64,000 nucleotides of DNA from Nodosilinea sp. PGN35. Its GTDB lineage: Bacteria > Cyanobacteriota > Cyanobacteriia > Phormidesmidales > Phormidesmidaceae. The DNA lies in the NCBI RefSeq assembly GCF_029109325.1, contig NZ_JAQKQJ010000015.1, positions 462,820-526,819 on the forward strand, in the 5' to 3' direction. Below are positions 43,196-52,113 of the stretch, in pieces (the stretch's first letter is position 1; every line of letters starts with the position of its first letter). Under the pieces are notes generated by a model that saw only the letters and a list, made by a program, of their open reading frames with translations, was not told the DNA's origin and did no database searches. The translations under genes were made by a program, and so were the position numbers.

Positions 43196-44767
43196 CTACT
43201 CACCCATGGCCATGCCGACGGCACGGCTGCGTTGTCGGCTATTCAAGGGCGTCACTTTTGCTGGTTGGTGCCGCTGTAAATCCTGGCTGAGTTCCCGATC
43301 AATAAAGCGGAAATAGGCCACATCCTTAGACGTGAGATCGGATTTGATTTTGCCGTTGTCGATGCTGAGAATTGCCCCACGCTCCCCCGCCTGAATTTTC
43401 AAGCTGTTGGGAGTCTCCTCAATCCGATACTGGCTGCCTCCTTGGAAGACCCGCTTGCCCTGCACGTTGGGGCGACTGCCGGTGACATCGAGCAGCTTGC
43501 GGGCGGTTTTCGCCAGCGCCAGGGCCGTGAGATCGCGGGTGATGCCCATGTCGCCCGCAGGCGCAAGGTTGCCCAACTGTCGCACCCGCATGGGGGGCTC
43601 TGGAGACAGACCATCCACCCCCTGAATCTGAATTTGCTGGCGGGCTTTCATAAAGTCGGCCTCTTGGGATGCCACCATATCGTTTTTAAGGATGTCCAAC
43701 CCCCAGCGAGTTTTGCGAGCCGTCATCAACTCGATGCCTTCGCGGTCTGAGACGGTGACCATGCGGCCCTTAGAGCTGACCACGTAGTTCTCAGCCACGT
43801 AGAAGCCTCGACCAGGGCTGTAGGCGGTGCCGTACTTTTGGAGCAAGTCCACCGCTGTGGAGGCGACTTGACGACTGCGGATATTCGCCGCTAGGGCCAC
43901 CACCCGTTCAGTCAACTGCTGAGACGAGCGCTGCATCACCCGAGTGGTCTGCTGCATCCATTTCTGGGTGGCTTTTTCCACCACCTGCTGATTCTGGCGC
44001 TCCATCACGTTGAGGATGGAGACCACCCTAGGGGAGGCCATGGCCAGAGGCTGAGCTGCAACTCGGGTAGGCGCAGGCTGACTGGCTGACGGTTGTTGGT
44101 CTGGCACTACAGCCGTCACAAGGGCCGGAATGTCCTTGGCTGTGGCAATCTCGGGTTCTGCTTCCCCCCTAACCAGGGACAAAGGCGGTGGGATTGGGGC
44201 CACAGTATCGTCTACCCGTTGCGGAGCCGAATCTGTTGGCCCTTGGACGACAGCAGGATGAGATACTTCCGCCTGGTTAGCCGAGTCAGGCTCCAGCCGA
44301 TTGGTCTCAACCGCCCCCTTGCTCATCCGATAAACCAGTTCATCTCCAGCCTTGATATTGATCGTTCCTTTGGCTCCGGTAGTTGCCTCAGCGCCCGCCT
44401 GCGGAGGCGCATCTACCGCCGCCTGGAGCAGCTTCAGCGTATTGGCGTTGAGCTTGTTGACAGGGTCCTTATTGGCATAGCCTTCGCGGTAGACAATCTC
44501 GCGGCCCATCTTAATCTCGATGGGTTCAGCAATAGATTGGGGTAGATCCACAACATCATCGAGTTGAGCGTCTGAGACATTACTCTCAGAGTCTTGCTCC
44601 TTTTGCCGAGCCGCCTGGAGCCGCTCACGCAGCATCTGAATAAAGGCCTGTACAGCCTCAGCGGTCGATTGAGCCGTGGCCGCTGCCATTTCGCTTGAGG
44701 CCAGGGTGGTGTGAGCATAGTCCTGCTCGATTTGCTTGGCTTCTCCGGGATTCACTACGGCTTGCAT
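43196..44767 (-). CDS. Plasmid protein of unknown function with the shared C-terminal module
   Basis: 523 residues. The N-terminal third is helical and Gln/Ala-rich, the middle is proline-rich and low in structure (about 130-240). Residues about 250-400 are helical with a short beta segment (VVSSKGRMVTVSDREGIELM). The C-terminus (about 420-500) is the shared module (FQGGSQYRIEETPNSLKIQAGERGAIL...LTSKDVAYFRF). It ends 3 bases before the methylase ORF starts and overlaps the upstream gene by 13 bases. A scaffold role in plasmid DNA processing is possible; no known family. Confidence 0.65.
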   Translation of the reverse strand: MQAVVNPGEAKQIEQDYAHTTLASSEMAAATAQSTAEAVQAFIQMLRERLQAARQKEQDSESNVSDAQLDDVVDLPQSIAEPIEIKMGREIVYREGYANKDPVNKLNANTLKLLQAAVDAPPQAGAEATTGAKGTINIKAGDELVYRMSKGAVETNRLEPDSANQAEVSHPAVVQGPTDSAPQRVDDTVAPIPPPLSLVRGEAEPEIATAKDIPALVTAVVPDQQPSASQPAPTRVAAQPLAMASPRVVSILNVMERQNQQVVEKATQKWMQQTTRVMQRSSQQLTERVVALAANIRSRQVASTAVDLLQKYGTAYSPGRGFYVAENYVVSSKGRMVTVSDREGIELMTARKTRWGLDILKNDMVASQEADFMKARQQIQIQGVDGLSPEPPMRVRQLGNLAPAGDMGITRDLTALALAKTARKLLDVTGSRPNVQGKRVFQGGSQYRIEETPNSLKIQAGERGAILSIDNGKIKSDLTSKDVAYFRFIDRELSQDLQRHQPAKVTPLNSRQRSRAVGMAMGE

Positions 44768-45153
44768 GGTTCCTCCTTTAGGGGGTCTAGACTTTCTAAA
44801 TCCATCAGGGGCATGATTTTGATGCGGTTAATCACCTCCAACCCTTGAACCGAAAAGAAGGCGGTATCGCCATCGATCAGCCACTCCACCAGGGTTGGCG
44901 TGTAGTCGATCTCCACATCGGCGCACTGAGCCTGAATCCGGCCATCCCGCCAGTGCAAAACTGTCACATCGTCGTACAGCACCTCAACTTCGCGGGGCAC
45001 ATAGTCAGCCCCTAAGGGTGGCTGTTCCAGGACGGGAAGGAGGTCAGCGGCAATATCGGGATGGGCCAGTAGAGCGTTGACGGTGGCCTCGGACAGTTTT
45101 GCCCGTAGGGTCTGCGCCAGCACTAGATCGGGGGATTGAATCGCTATTGTCAT
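44755..45153 (-). CDS. Small plasmid protein of unknown function
   Basis: 132 residues: a helical N-terminus (LAQTLRAKLSEATVNALLAHPDIAADLLPVLE) and a beta-rich C-terminal half (EVEVLYDDVTVLHWRDGRIQAQCADVEIDYTP). It sits between the coupling protein and the 523-residue gene in the same operon. No family recognised. Confidence 0.6.
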   Translation of the reverse strand: MTIAIQSPDLVLAQTLRAKLSEATVNALLAHPDIAADLLPVLEQPPLGADYVPREVEVLYDDVTVLHWRDGRIQAQCADVEIDYTPTLVEWLIDGDTAFFSVQGLEVINRIKIMPLMDLESLDPLKEEPCKP

Positions 45154-45163
45154 CAGGGGTCTC

Positions 45164-46897
45164 CTAGAGCAAACTGCTGTACTTGTCGATCAATCCAGCG
45201 GGGTCAGGGTAGGCCGAGTTGACCGGGGCTTGGGGCTCCGGCAGCATCGCTTCCACCATCTGCCGTCGCTTTTCTAAATCAGCGGCAGTGGGCATCCGCT
45301 GGGGGCTGCGGCGCACCAGGCGAGCGTGGATTTTGGCCCACAGGGCTTCACTGCCTTCGCTGGCTTGCACATCGGCCTTGGGAATCTTGATCGCCTGCTG
45401 GATGGGGATGGCGGCTTCCCCTCGGGAGGTAAAGCCGGGGTTGATCAAGATGCATTTGCCCGGCGGCAGGCGGAGAAACTGACTGGGTTCAAATAGCTTG
45501 CGGGTGCGCTCCTGGTCGGAGATGGTGGTGCTGGATTTGCCCCCGCCGCGATTACGCGACTTTTGCTTGTGCTGGATTTCTTCGTCCCCGAGAAAGTCTG
45601 AGAACATGCGGGCCGCTTCGTATTCCTGGGGGTTGAATACTGCTTTGGTGGCACAAGCTCCCAGGATGGCGCGGGCCAGCTCGCGACCATAGGTTTTCTC
45701 TAGCTGCACCAGGTTTTGAAAGCCGAGAATGACCGCCAGCCCGTCCTCCCGGTTTTCATTCAGCCACTGCACCAGGGTGGGCAGGTAAAGGGTAGGCAAT
45801 TCGTCGATGGCGACAATCAGCGGATCTTGCCGCCGCTGGGCTACATTGCGGGTGACCAGCATGTGCAGCACTGTTGCTACCAGCGGCCCCACCACGTCCC
45901 GCCGTTCCCGATCCATTCCTAGAATCAGCAGCTGCTTACCGGTTAAATCGAGGGGGATAGACGTTTGGCCGCAGAAAGCCCCCAGCACCCCTTCTTTCAT
46001 AAAACGAGTAAAAGTCTCGCTGGCGCTGCCCACGATGCCGCTGGCGGTTTTCTCCGCATCCTTGACCCCGATGAGCTGGTTGAAGGAGACTCGAATCCAG
46101 CTGTTCATGCCTTGAGCTGCCGCTATCCGGTTGCCCAGGTTGGTCAGCCCGAGCACCGCCTGGGCGGTGATGATGTCGGGATACTGAGTGGACTTGGCCA
46201 GCATCAGCAGGGCTTCTGTCAGCTGATCGCCTGCGGCAGCAAAGAAACCGTCTTCGGTGCTCTGGGTCATCAGCCGAAAGTTTTTGTTGAGCACCGTGGC
46301 GATTTGCCGCGCCATCTCGGCATCGGACTCGCTGCGAAGGAAGTCGATGGGGTTGCACACCTCAGACTCGGGAAACCCAGGGGCCAGCACTCGCACGTCG
46401 TAGCCCAGCTTGGCGGCGTAGGCAGCATGGCGAGCACTTTGGGTCGGGTACTTAAAGTCGTATAGGGCTACCGGCAGTCCCTGGTCTAGGGCGGAGCGAA
46501 TTAGCGGGTCGATGACGCTGAAGGTTTTGCCGGAGCCTGGCCCACCACAAACGGCAATGCCCCGCTGAAGGTCGGGCAGGTATAGAGACCGAGCATCTTT
46601 TTTGCGGGTGGGCTTGCCTATGTAGAGGGAAACTACATTGCGTTTGCGCTCTTGAATCTGCCGTACCGCCCGCTTACGGGCAGCGGCTTTCTCGGGGCTT
46701 CCACCAAAGCGACTGGTGGCGAGCTTCCCTTTCTTGCCTTGACTCATTAGCGAGAAGGCGGCAATCAGCACCGCACAACCCAGCAGGGTGAGCCCCTGGG
46801 GAGAATGGAGTGAGGTCACCAGCTGAGAGATTGACTGAGTAGAGGTGGAATCCACCTGAGCCAGCATGGAGGGGTGTTCGGTGTAGTAACGCATCAA
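45164..46897 (-). CDS. Type IV coupling protein (VirD4/TraG-like ATPase)
   Basis: 577 residues. There is one hydrophobic N-terminal segment (about 30-50). Walker A is GGPGSGKTFSV (near 115-125), LYDFKYP follows, Walker B is LIVAIDELPTLY, and FNPQEYEAARMFSDFLGDEEI is typical of coupling proteins. It docks the relaxase-DNA complex to the VirB channel. Its start overlaps the upstream secreted-protein gene by 4 bases. A conjugation role is further supported by the MobF gene at 11161. Confidence 0.9.
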   Translation of the reverse strand: MMRYYTEHPSMLAQVDSTSTQSISQLVTSLHSPQGLTLLGCAVLIAAFSLMSQGKKGKLATSRFGGSPEKAAARKRAVRQIQERKRNVVSLYIGKPTRKKDARSLYLPDLQRGIAVCGGPGSGKTFSVIDPLIRSALDQGLPVALYDFKYPTQSARHAAYAAKLGYDVRVLAPGFPESEVCNPIDFLRSESDAEMARQIATVLNKNFRLMTQSTEDGFFAAAGDQLTEALLMLAKSTQYPDIITAQAVLGLTNLGNRIAAAQGMNSWIRVSFNQLIGVKDAEKTASGIVGSASETFTRFMKEGVLGAFCGQTSIPLDLTGKQLLILGMDRERRDVVGPLVATVLHMLVTRNVAQRRQDPLIVAIDELPTLYLPTLVQWLNENREDGLAVILGFQNLVQLEKTYGRELARAILGACATKAVFNPQEYEAARMFSDFLGDEEIQHKQKSRNRGGGKSSTTISDQERTRKLFEPSQFLRLPPGKCILINPGFTSRGEAAIPIQQAIKIPKADVQASEGSEALWAKIHARLVRRSPQRMPTAADLEKRRQMVEAMLPEPQAPVNSAYPDPAGLIDKYSSLL

Positions 46898-47412
46898 CGC
46901 AGCACCTCATAGCTATTGGGTGGTAGCTCAATGCCCAGTTGCTCTAGCGCCCAGAGGTATTCAGGGGGAAACTGACTGCGGGTGCCTTCGGGGGCTGCCA
47001 TCAGATACTCGGTCAGCTGCTGCTGGTAGGCGTCGCGCCCGCCCTGTTCTTGCAGCACTTGGGTGTAGCGCTGGAGGGCTAACTCACGGGCCAAGTTCAG
47101 GGGGATGTAGTGGCTCAGCACCGGGTCATCTTCTGGCAGTAGAGAGCGGCAGGCGGCTTGAGCATCCAGATAAATCAGGACTTCTTGGTAGGTCTCGCCT
47201 TCACCAGCCCCGATCAGGAGGTAGCTGCCGGAGGATGTTTCAACCAAGCCCCAGAGTTTGGTGGCTTGGTTTTGGGGGGGCAGGCAGTCGTAGACCGCCT
47301 CTGGAATGGGGTCTGATGCCCGAGCCAGATTGAGGCCCACAACCGAGATTAGACCGACCAGCAGCAGACAGAGGCTTGCAAGACCAGCAAATACAGCGCG
47401 GTTAAGTCTCAT
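46894..47412 (-). CDS. Unknown secreted or membrane-anchored protein of the transfer operon
   Basis: 172 residues with an N-terminal signal/anchor (about 8-32, ending in ARAS), a beta-rich middle with two cysteines, and a helical end (ALQRYTQVLQEQGGRDAYQQQLTEYL). It lies between the M23 peptidase and coupling-protein genes. No family is recognised. Confidence 0.6.
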   Translation of the reverse strand: MRLNRAVFAGLASLCLLLVGLISVVGLNLARASDPIPEAVYDCLPPQNQATKLWGLVETSSGSYLLIGAGEGETYQEVLIYLDAQAACRSLLPEDDPVLSHYIPLNLARELALQRYTQVLQEQGGRDAYQQQLTEYLMAAPEGTRSQFPPEYLWALEQLGIELPPNSYEVLR

Positions 47413-47423
47413 CGCTAAGCTCC

Positions 47424-49139
47424 TTAACTGAGATAGTTCATGGGGTTCTGGGGCTGGCCGTTCTGGCGCACCTCAAAATGCAAATGCGGCCCTGTTGACC
47501 AGCCGGTGCTGTTGGCGCGACCGACCGGATCGCCTTGGGCGATGATGTCGCCCGCCTGCACAAAAAAGCCTTGCAGATGGGCGTAGTAGCTCTCTAAGCC
47601 ACCGCCGTGATTGATGATGACGAGCCTGCCGTAGCCGCTGGTGAGGGAACCACTGATGCCCGCAAAGGTGACCTGCCCGCCGTCAGCGGCTCGAATGACG
47701 GTGCCGGTGGGAGTGCTAAAATCGGTGCCGCTGTGAAGACGGCGATCGCCATGGATTGGGTGAGTTCGATAGCCAAAGCTGCTGGTGACGCCATAGCCCG
47801 GTGCGGGGTGAATGAACCGTCCAGTAGCGGTACCGGGAGATCCTGAACCTCTGGCCGTAGGCGCTGGGGCTGGGGCGGGTTTGGGTTCTCCGGTCTGCGG
47901 GTCAATCCCTTTCGCCGTAGCGGCGTCGGCTGAATCAGTGGTCGAAAGGCCTTCCTTGATTTGACCCAAGAAGACCATGCCTTCTTCCTGCACCGGCAGC
48001 CAGGGAATGGGGCCGATGAAGTAGGGAGTGCAGCCCAAGTCCACAAACAGGTTGCGGACACACATGCGGAAATACAGCCCGGTTTCAGCGGTGCCGGAGG
48101 CCTCATCGGTCTCTAATACCGCCACTTTGAACGCATTGCCAAAGGGATGGCGACCGGTGGGTTCAACTCCACCGTTAACGGCGGCTAATGCTCCACGCCC
48201 GCCGCGTACCTGCTGGTACTTGCCCGAGACCCACTGGGTGCCTTCCACCAGGGTGGGCTGCCCAATTTCCAAGTGGGCGCAATCAGCGTCACAGGGCACA
48301 TTGAACCCCTCCACATAGCTGCCGCTGATGGTGTTGGTGCGGTTGCCTTCCGCCGCGCCGAACACCACATCCACCTGGCCCACCACCACGCCCTGCTCCA
48401 CGATGGGGTTGGGAAAGTTGGCGAAGGGAACATCGGCGAGACCCGGCACCTGGTCGATAACGGCCTGTTGCCAGTCGCGGAAGCTCTCCAGCGGAGCCTC
48501 CATCAACCCTGGAATATCGGCCAGTCCGTACTGCTCCAGGTTGAGGTCTCCTAGACTGAGCGACGCCAAGGCCTCATCTTGAAGCACCTCGGCGATCTCA
48601 GTTTGCGGATCGACTTCTCCCCTTAGTAGGTCGGCGATCGGGGCTACCGACTCCACCGGGCGGTTGGCTAAATCAGGAACCGCCTGCACCAAATCCTCCA
48701 GGGTTTGCCAGGCCACCAGGGCAAAATCCGCCAGCCGTAGGGCAGGCCAATCCAGCCCTACCAGGGCGGCGATTTCATACAGCGAGAATTGCTGGAGTTG
48801 AAAGCTCTCCTGGAAATCGCCCAGCTGCATGTACTGGTCGGCGGTTTGCCCGGCCTGCCAGACCCGCGATGGGTCATAGCCCAGCAGACGGATCAGATCC
48901 GCTGGAGCTTCAAAGGAGCCCGACTCCAGCACCGCAGGCAGGCTGCGCAGGGTGATCTGTACCCAGTCGGGCTTGGTGCCCAAAATCTGATCCTGAATCA
49001 CGGGCACTGGGGAGCCCGGTTGAAGGCTGGAGTGGGCCGGTTGTAGCTGCCAGCCGTGGAGGCAGATCGCCAAAATTAAAACAAAAATCCCGATCACAGG
49101 CCGCCATAGCCGCCTGCGCCTAAAAAAGTATGAGGTCAT
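47424..49139 (-). CDS. M23-family peptidoglycan endopeptidase of the transfer system
   Basis: 571 residues: an N-terminal membrane/signal segment (about 10-30), a helical periplasmic domain of about 350 residues, then a LytM/M23 domain. The zinc ligands and fold motifs are visible: SSFGYRTHP, LHSGTDFSTPTGT, a GYGRLVIINHGGG turn and the final GPHLHFEVRQNG. M23 enzymes cut peptide cross-links in peptidoglycan; here it probably opens the wall for the conjugation apparatus. The large N-terminal region is unusual for simple M23 enzymes and may tether it to the channel. Confidence 0.85.
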   Translation of the reverse strand: MTSYFFRRRRLWRPVIGIFVLILAICLHGWQLQPAHSSLQPGSPVPVIQDQILGTKPDWVQITLRSLPAVLESGSFEAPADLIRLLGYDPSRVWQAGQTADQYMQLGDFQESFQLQQFSLYEIAALVGLDWPALRLADFALVAWQTLEDLVQAVPDLANRPVESVAPIADLLRGEVDPQTEIAEVLQDEALASLSLGDLNLEQYGLADIPGLMEAPLESFRDWQQAVIDQVPGLADVPFANFPNPIVEQGVVVGQVDVVFGAAEGNRTNTISGSYVEGFNVPCDADCAHLEIGQPTLVEGTQWVSGKYQQVRGGRGALAAVNGGVEPTGRHPFGNAFKVAVLETDEASGTAETGLYFRMCVRNLFVDLGCTPYFIGPIPWLPVQEEGMVFLGQIKEGLSTTDSADAATAKGIDPQTGEPKPAPAPAPTARGSGSPGTATGRFIHPAPGYGVTSSFGYRTHPIHGDRRLHSGTDFSTPTGTVIRAADGGQVTFAGISGSLTSGYGRLVIINHGGGLESYYAHLQGFFVQAGDIIAQGDPVGRANSTGWSTGPHLHFEVRQNGQPQNPMNYLS

Positions 49140-49161
49140 GGCTTTAACCTGAATGGAGAAC

Positions 49162-49890
49162 CTAGCGGGCAGTAGAGTTCAAAGGCGGGTCATCGCGGGC
49201 GTTGGCCCCCCATTCTGCCAGGCGGGTGATCACCTCAGGGGAAACCCCAGCCTGCTCGGCGGCAGCAGGCACGGCGAGGCCACCCTGGGCCAGCCGCAGA
49301 AAGGTTTGCAGCCGGTTCCACAAGTCCTGGTTTTGAGCGATCAGTCCTCTGGATTCAGCCACCTGAAGCCCTCGGCGCACATCCCCTGGCCCCAGCAGTG
49401 GGTGGATGGGGGAGGTAGGGTTCACGACGACGGTGTGATAGTCGGGCTCGCCGGTACCGAAGGCGATGCGAAATTTGTAGAGGCGGCGATTGCCCCCAGC
49501 CGTCTCGGTAATTACGGTCAGCAGCGTGCCGCTGGCCCTGGGCAAATTCTCGAAAGACAGCCCCTGAATGCGTCTCAGATGAACGACGGAGGGCCGCCCC
49601 GAGACACAGCCTGAGTCCGCTGCTGTAGGGCAGAGCGGTTGATCAAAATCGAGGGCCACTCGGGACGGATCATCGATCCACACCCGCACAATGCTTTCGT
49701 TCGTGGGAATAAAGCTCAGGTTGGTGCCATAGCCGGGCCACAGGTGAATAACGGGTGCCTGACTGCCGGTCAATCCCTGAGCATGGCTGGCAGAAACAGA
49801 ATAGGCTGACTGAGCTTGGGCGGGGTGGGAGGAGATACCCGCCAGAGCCAGCGCCCCGACCACAATCCAGGGAGTCCAAGGTGTTTTCAT
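49162..49890 (-). CDS. VirB9/TraK-like secretion channel protein (tentative)
   Basis: 242 residues with a clear signal peptide (cleavage likely after AQAQ near 27). The block VIHLWPGYGTNLSFIPTNESIVRVWIDDPSRVALDFD resembles the N-terminal domain of TraK/VirB9 proteins. The C-terminus is helical (about 190-240), not the usual VirB9 lipoprotein-binding domain. It overlaps the VirB10 gene by 4 bases, the common neighbour of VirB9. Confidence 0.55.
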   Translation of the reverse strand: MKTPWTPWIVVGALALAGISSHPAQAQSAYSVSASHAQGLTGSQAPVIHLWPGYGTNLSFIPTNESIVRVWIDDPSRVALDFDQPLCPTAADSGCVSGRPSVVHLRRIQGLSFENLPRASGTLLTVITETAGGNRRLYKFRIAFGTGEPDYHTVVVNPTSPIHPLLGPGDVRRGLQVAESRGLIAQNQDLWNRLQTFLRLAQGGLAVPAAAEQAGVSPEVITRLAEWGANARDDPPLNSTAR

Positions 49891-51359
49891 AGCGCCACCG
49901 TTTGATTCACGTACAGTTCGACCTCAGTGCCGGTTGGCAAATACCAGACGACGGGACGATTCAAGATTTCATCCAGTGCCGCCTGATTTCGCGACTCCAT
50001 CTGCCCCGAGAGCTGCTCAAACGCGCCTTCGAGAATTCCAGCCAGAAGGTTGGCCTCTCCGGTGTCCTGGGTGATCGCGCTACCTCCAGCAGCGGTAATG
50101 ACCGAGGAAGTCTTGGGCCGATTCACCAACCCTGCTGCCCGAGACAACCCGGCCATGGCCGCCATCGTGGCATCCATGCGAGCGATGTCCATCCCTGGGT
50201 CGTCGTACTTCTGAGCGATCAGGGGGGTGCCCTCTACCCCTCGCAGTTGAACGGCTCCAGCGGACAAAGGGATTTCCTGACCGGCCTGAATGAAGGAGAC
50301 CACTGCTAGCTGCACCAGGCCGCTGTCTGCCACCGAGGTCACCTGGGCCACGAGCGACGTGTCTGCCGGTAAACCGATTTCTCCAGCGGCGGTCAGCAGG
50401 GGTTCCGTCAACTGCACCACGAACTGAGGGCTGTCTGTCTCCGCCGCCCAGATCAAGGGCGTTTCCAGCACGGCTGGGGCTTGGGTGCCGGTCAGCAACA
50501 GGGGCGATGTCGGGGGTAATGTCACCGGCTGGCCCTGGAGAATGGCTGCCTCTTCGGCATGGTTGATGTCACGGGGTGATGGTAGGGTGCTGACTTGAGC
50601 CACTGACGTTGGAGCCTCCGTGACTAGCGGTGCAGAGGGTTCCTGCGGTAAGGGACTGCCCTGTCCGTAGCTCCCCAAATGGGATAGCGCTAGCCACCGT
50701 TCCGTTGGATCGACTGGCTCGATGACGGGTTGGGATACCGATTGGGACACGACTGGACGGGCTGAAACCGCAGGGGAGACGGGGGCTGGCCGAGGTGGTA
50801 ACGGTGCTGGTGTGGGTCGCGCCGCAACGGGTTGGGGCGGTCGTGACGGGGGCGGAGGAGCGGGAGAAAGCTCTGGGGCTTCTCTGGCGGTTGGCACTTC
50901 CGGTTGAGCCATAGGCTCTTCATTGGCCAGGGCCTCCAGTTCAGCCTGCTGACGCCCCATCGCTAAATCGGTGAGCAGCTGGCCCCGATCATCGGTGGCA
51001 CTCAGCTCCTCTCCCTCGACCATAGGCTCTGGAAAATCAGCTTGCACCTCTTCAGCTGGTGGAGAGTCGTTCTTCATCACCCCGCTGGTGAAGATGGCTA
51101 AGACTCCAATCACCAGACCCGTTCCAGCGGCGACAACACCCAGTTTGGTGAAGGGATTAGCCGCCAGGGATAGCTTGGGCTTTTGGCCGGTTAGAGCTTG
51201 CCTCTCCATATCCTCAGCATCTAGGAGTGGTTCTACTTCCGAGGGGGTGGATGGAGCTACAATTTCTTGTCCCGAATCAGCGGTCGGTTCCGGTAAGTGG
51301 AGCCCGACCAAGTCGGCCATCTCCTGGTCATCCCACAGGTTATTGGGTGTCGTCATCAC
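49887..51359 (-). CDS. VirB10/TraB/TrbI-like conjugation protein
   Basis: 490 residues. A cytosolic N-terminus, one membrane helix (about 74-92), a long proline-rich periplasmic linker (about 150-215) and a beta-rich C-terminal domain ending PTGTEVELYVNQTVAL. This is the layout of VirB10, which spans the envelope and connects inner and outer channel parts. It overlaps both neighbours by 4 bases. Confidence 0.8.
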   Translation of the reverse strand: MMTTPNNLWDDQEMADLVGLHLPEPTADSGQEIVAPSTPSEVEPLLDAEDMERQALTGQKPKLSLAANPFTKLGVVAAGTGLVIGVLAIFTSGVMKNDSPPAEEVQADFPEPMVEGEELSATDDRGQLLTDLAMGRQQAELEALANEEPMAQPEVPTAREAPELSPAPPPPSRPPQPVAARPTPAPLPPRPAPVSPAVSARPVVSQSVSQPVIEPVDPTERWLALSHLGSYGQGSPLPQEPSAPLVTEAPTSVAQVSTLPSPRDINHAEEAAILQGQPVTLPPTSPLLLTGTQAPAVLETPLIWAAETDSPQFVVQLTEPLLTAAGEIGLPADTSLVAQVTSVADSGLVQLAVVSFIQAGQEIPLSAGAVQLRGVEGTPLIAQKYDDPGMDIARMDATMAAMAGLSRAAGLVNRPKTSSVITAAGGSAITQDTGEANLLAGILEGAFEQLSGQMESRNQAALDEILNRPVVWYLPTGTEVELYVNQTVAL

Positions 51360-52090
51360 AAGTCCTCCCGGTCAAGTTCACGGATGGCATAGATTTGCAG
51401 GCCGGTTTGGCGAATGCTGTAGATGGCCTGCTCCAGCGGGGTGTCGCCATCGGGCACGGCTGGGGCAGTGACGGCCTCGACAAACACCTCCCGGTTAAAG
51501 GGAATCGCCTGGCCCAGGGCATTGGCGTCGTTAAAGACATAGAGATGAGCCACCACCGCCACCTTCCAGCGGCCCTCCCCAACTACCTCGGGGCTGCCGA
51601 CGTGGTTAATCACCATCACCACTTGACTGGTGCCCGTGAAGACCCCCGGTGGGGTCAGGTCGGCCACCCGCTTCAGAAAGTCCTGGCGGAAGTCTTCGGA
51701 AAAGGCAAAGCTGGCCTGCCAGCTGGCGGTGGCAATATTGCGTTTGCCCCGTTCCACCTCAATGGGTAGACCTGGGTCGTCCCTGGGCTGACTGGCCTCC
51801 TCTGCCGTGGTCGCAGGCAGGCTGCCGCTCCAGTTGAACATCAGCACCAGGGTGTCATTGACGAAGCGCCGAATAGTTTCTGGGGTACGCTCCCGAGAGC
51901 CCATGGTGCCGACTCGTATGGACTGCCCGTCCTGCATTTGCACCAGGGTTGGGGCATCCTGGCGGCTGAGACGGCTCAGAGCACCCGCCTGGAGAAACAA
52001 GACCACCAGCATCACCAGCTGCAACCCCACGCTGCCCAAGACAAACAGGGGTAGGTAGTTTGTATTGCGCTTCTCAATCAACTGCACCAT
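51356..52090 (-). CDS. VirB8/TraE-like conjugation protein
   Basis: 244 residues: a short cytosolic N-terminus, one membrane helix (about 13-35) and a periplasmic NTF2-like domain (TPETIRRFVNDTLVLMFNWSG; WKVAVVAHLYVF). The layout and position just upstream of VirB10 fit VirB8/TraE, an inner-membrane assembly factor. Sequence similarity is weak, as is usual for this family. Confidence 0.65.
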   Translation of the reverse strand: MVQLIEKRNTNYLPLFVLGSVGLQLVMLVVLFLQAGALSRLSRQDAPTLVQMQDGQSIRVGTMGSRERTPETIRRFVNDTLVLMFNWSGSLPATTAEEASQPRDDPGLPIEVERGKRNIATASWQASFAFSEDFRQDFLKRVADLTPPGVFTGTSQVVMVINHVGSPEVVGEGRWKVAVVAHLYVFNDANALGQAIPFNREVFVEAVTAPAVPDGDTPLEQAIYSIRQTGLQIYAIRELDREDL

Positions 52091-52113
52091 GGGATATGTC
52101 CTTGTGAGTGAGG

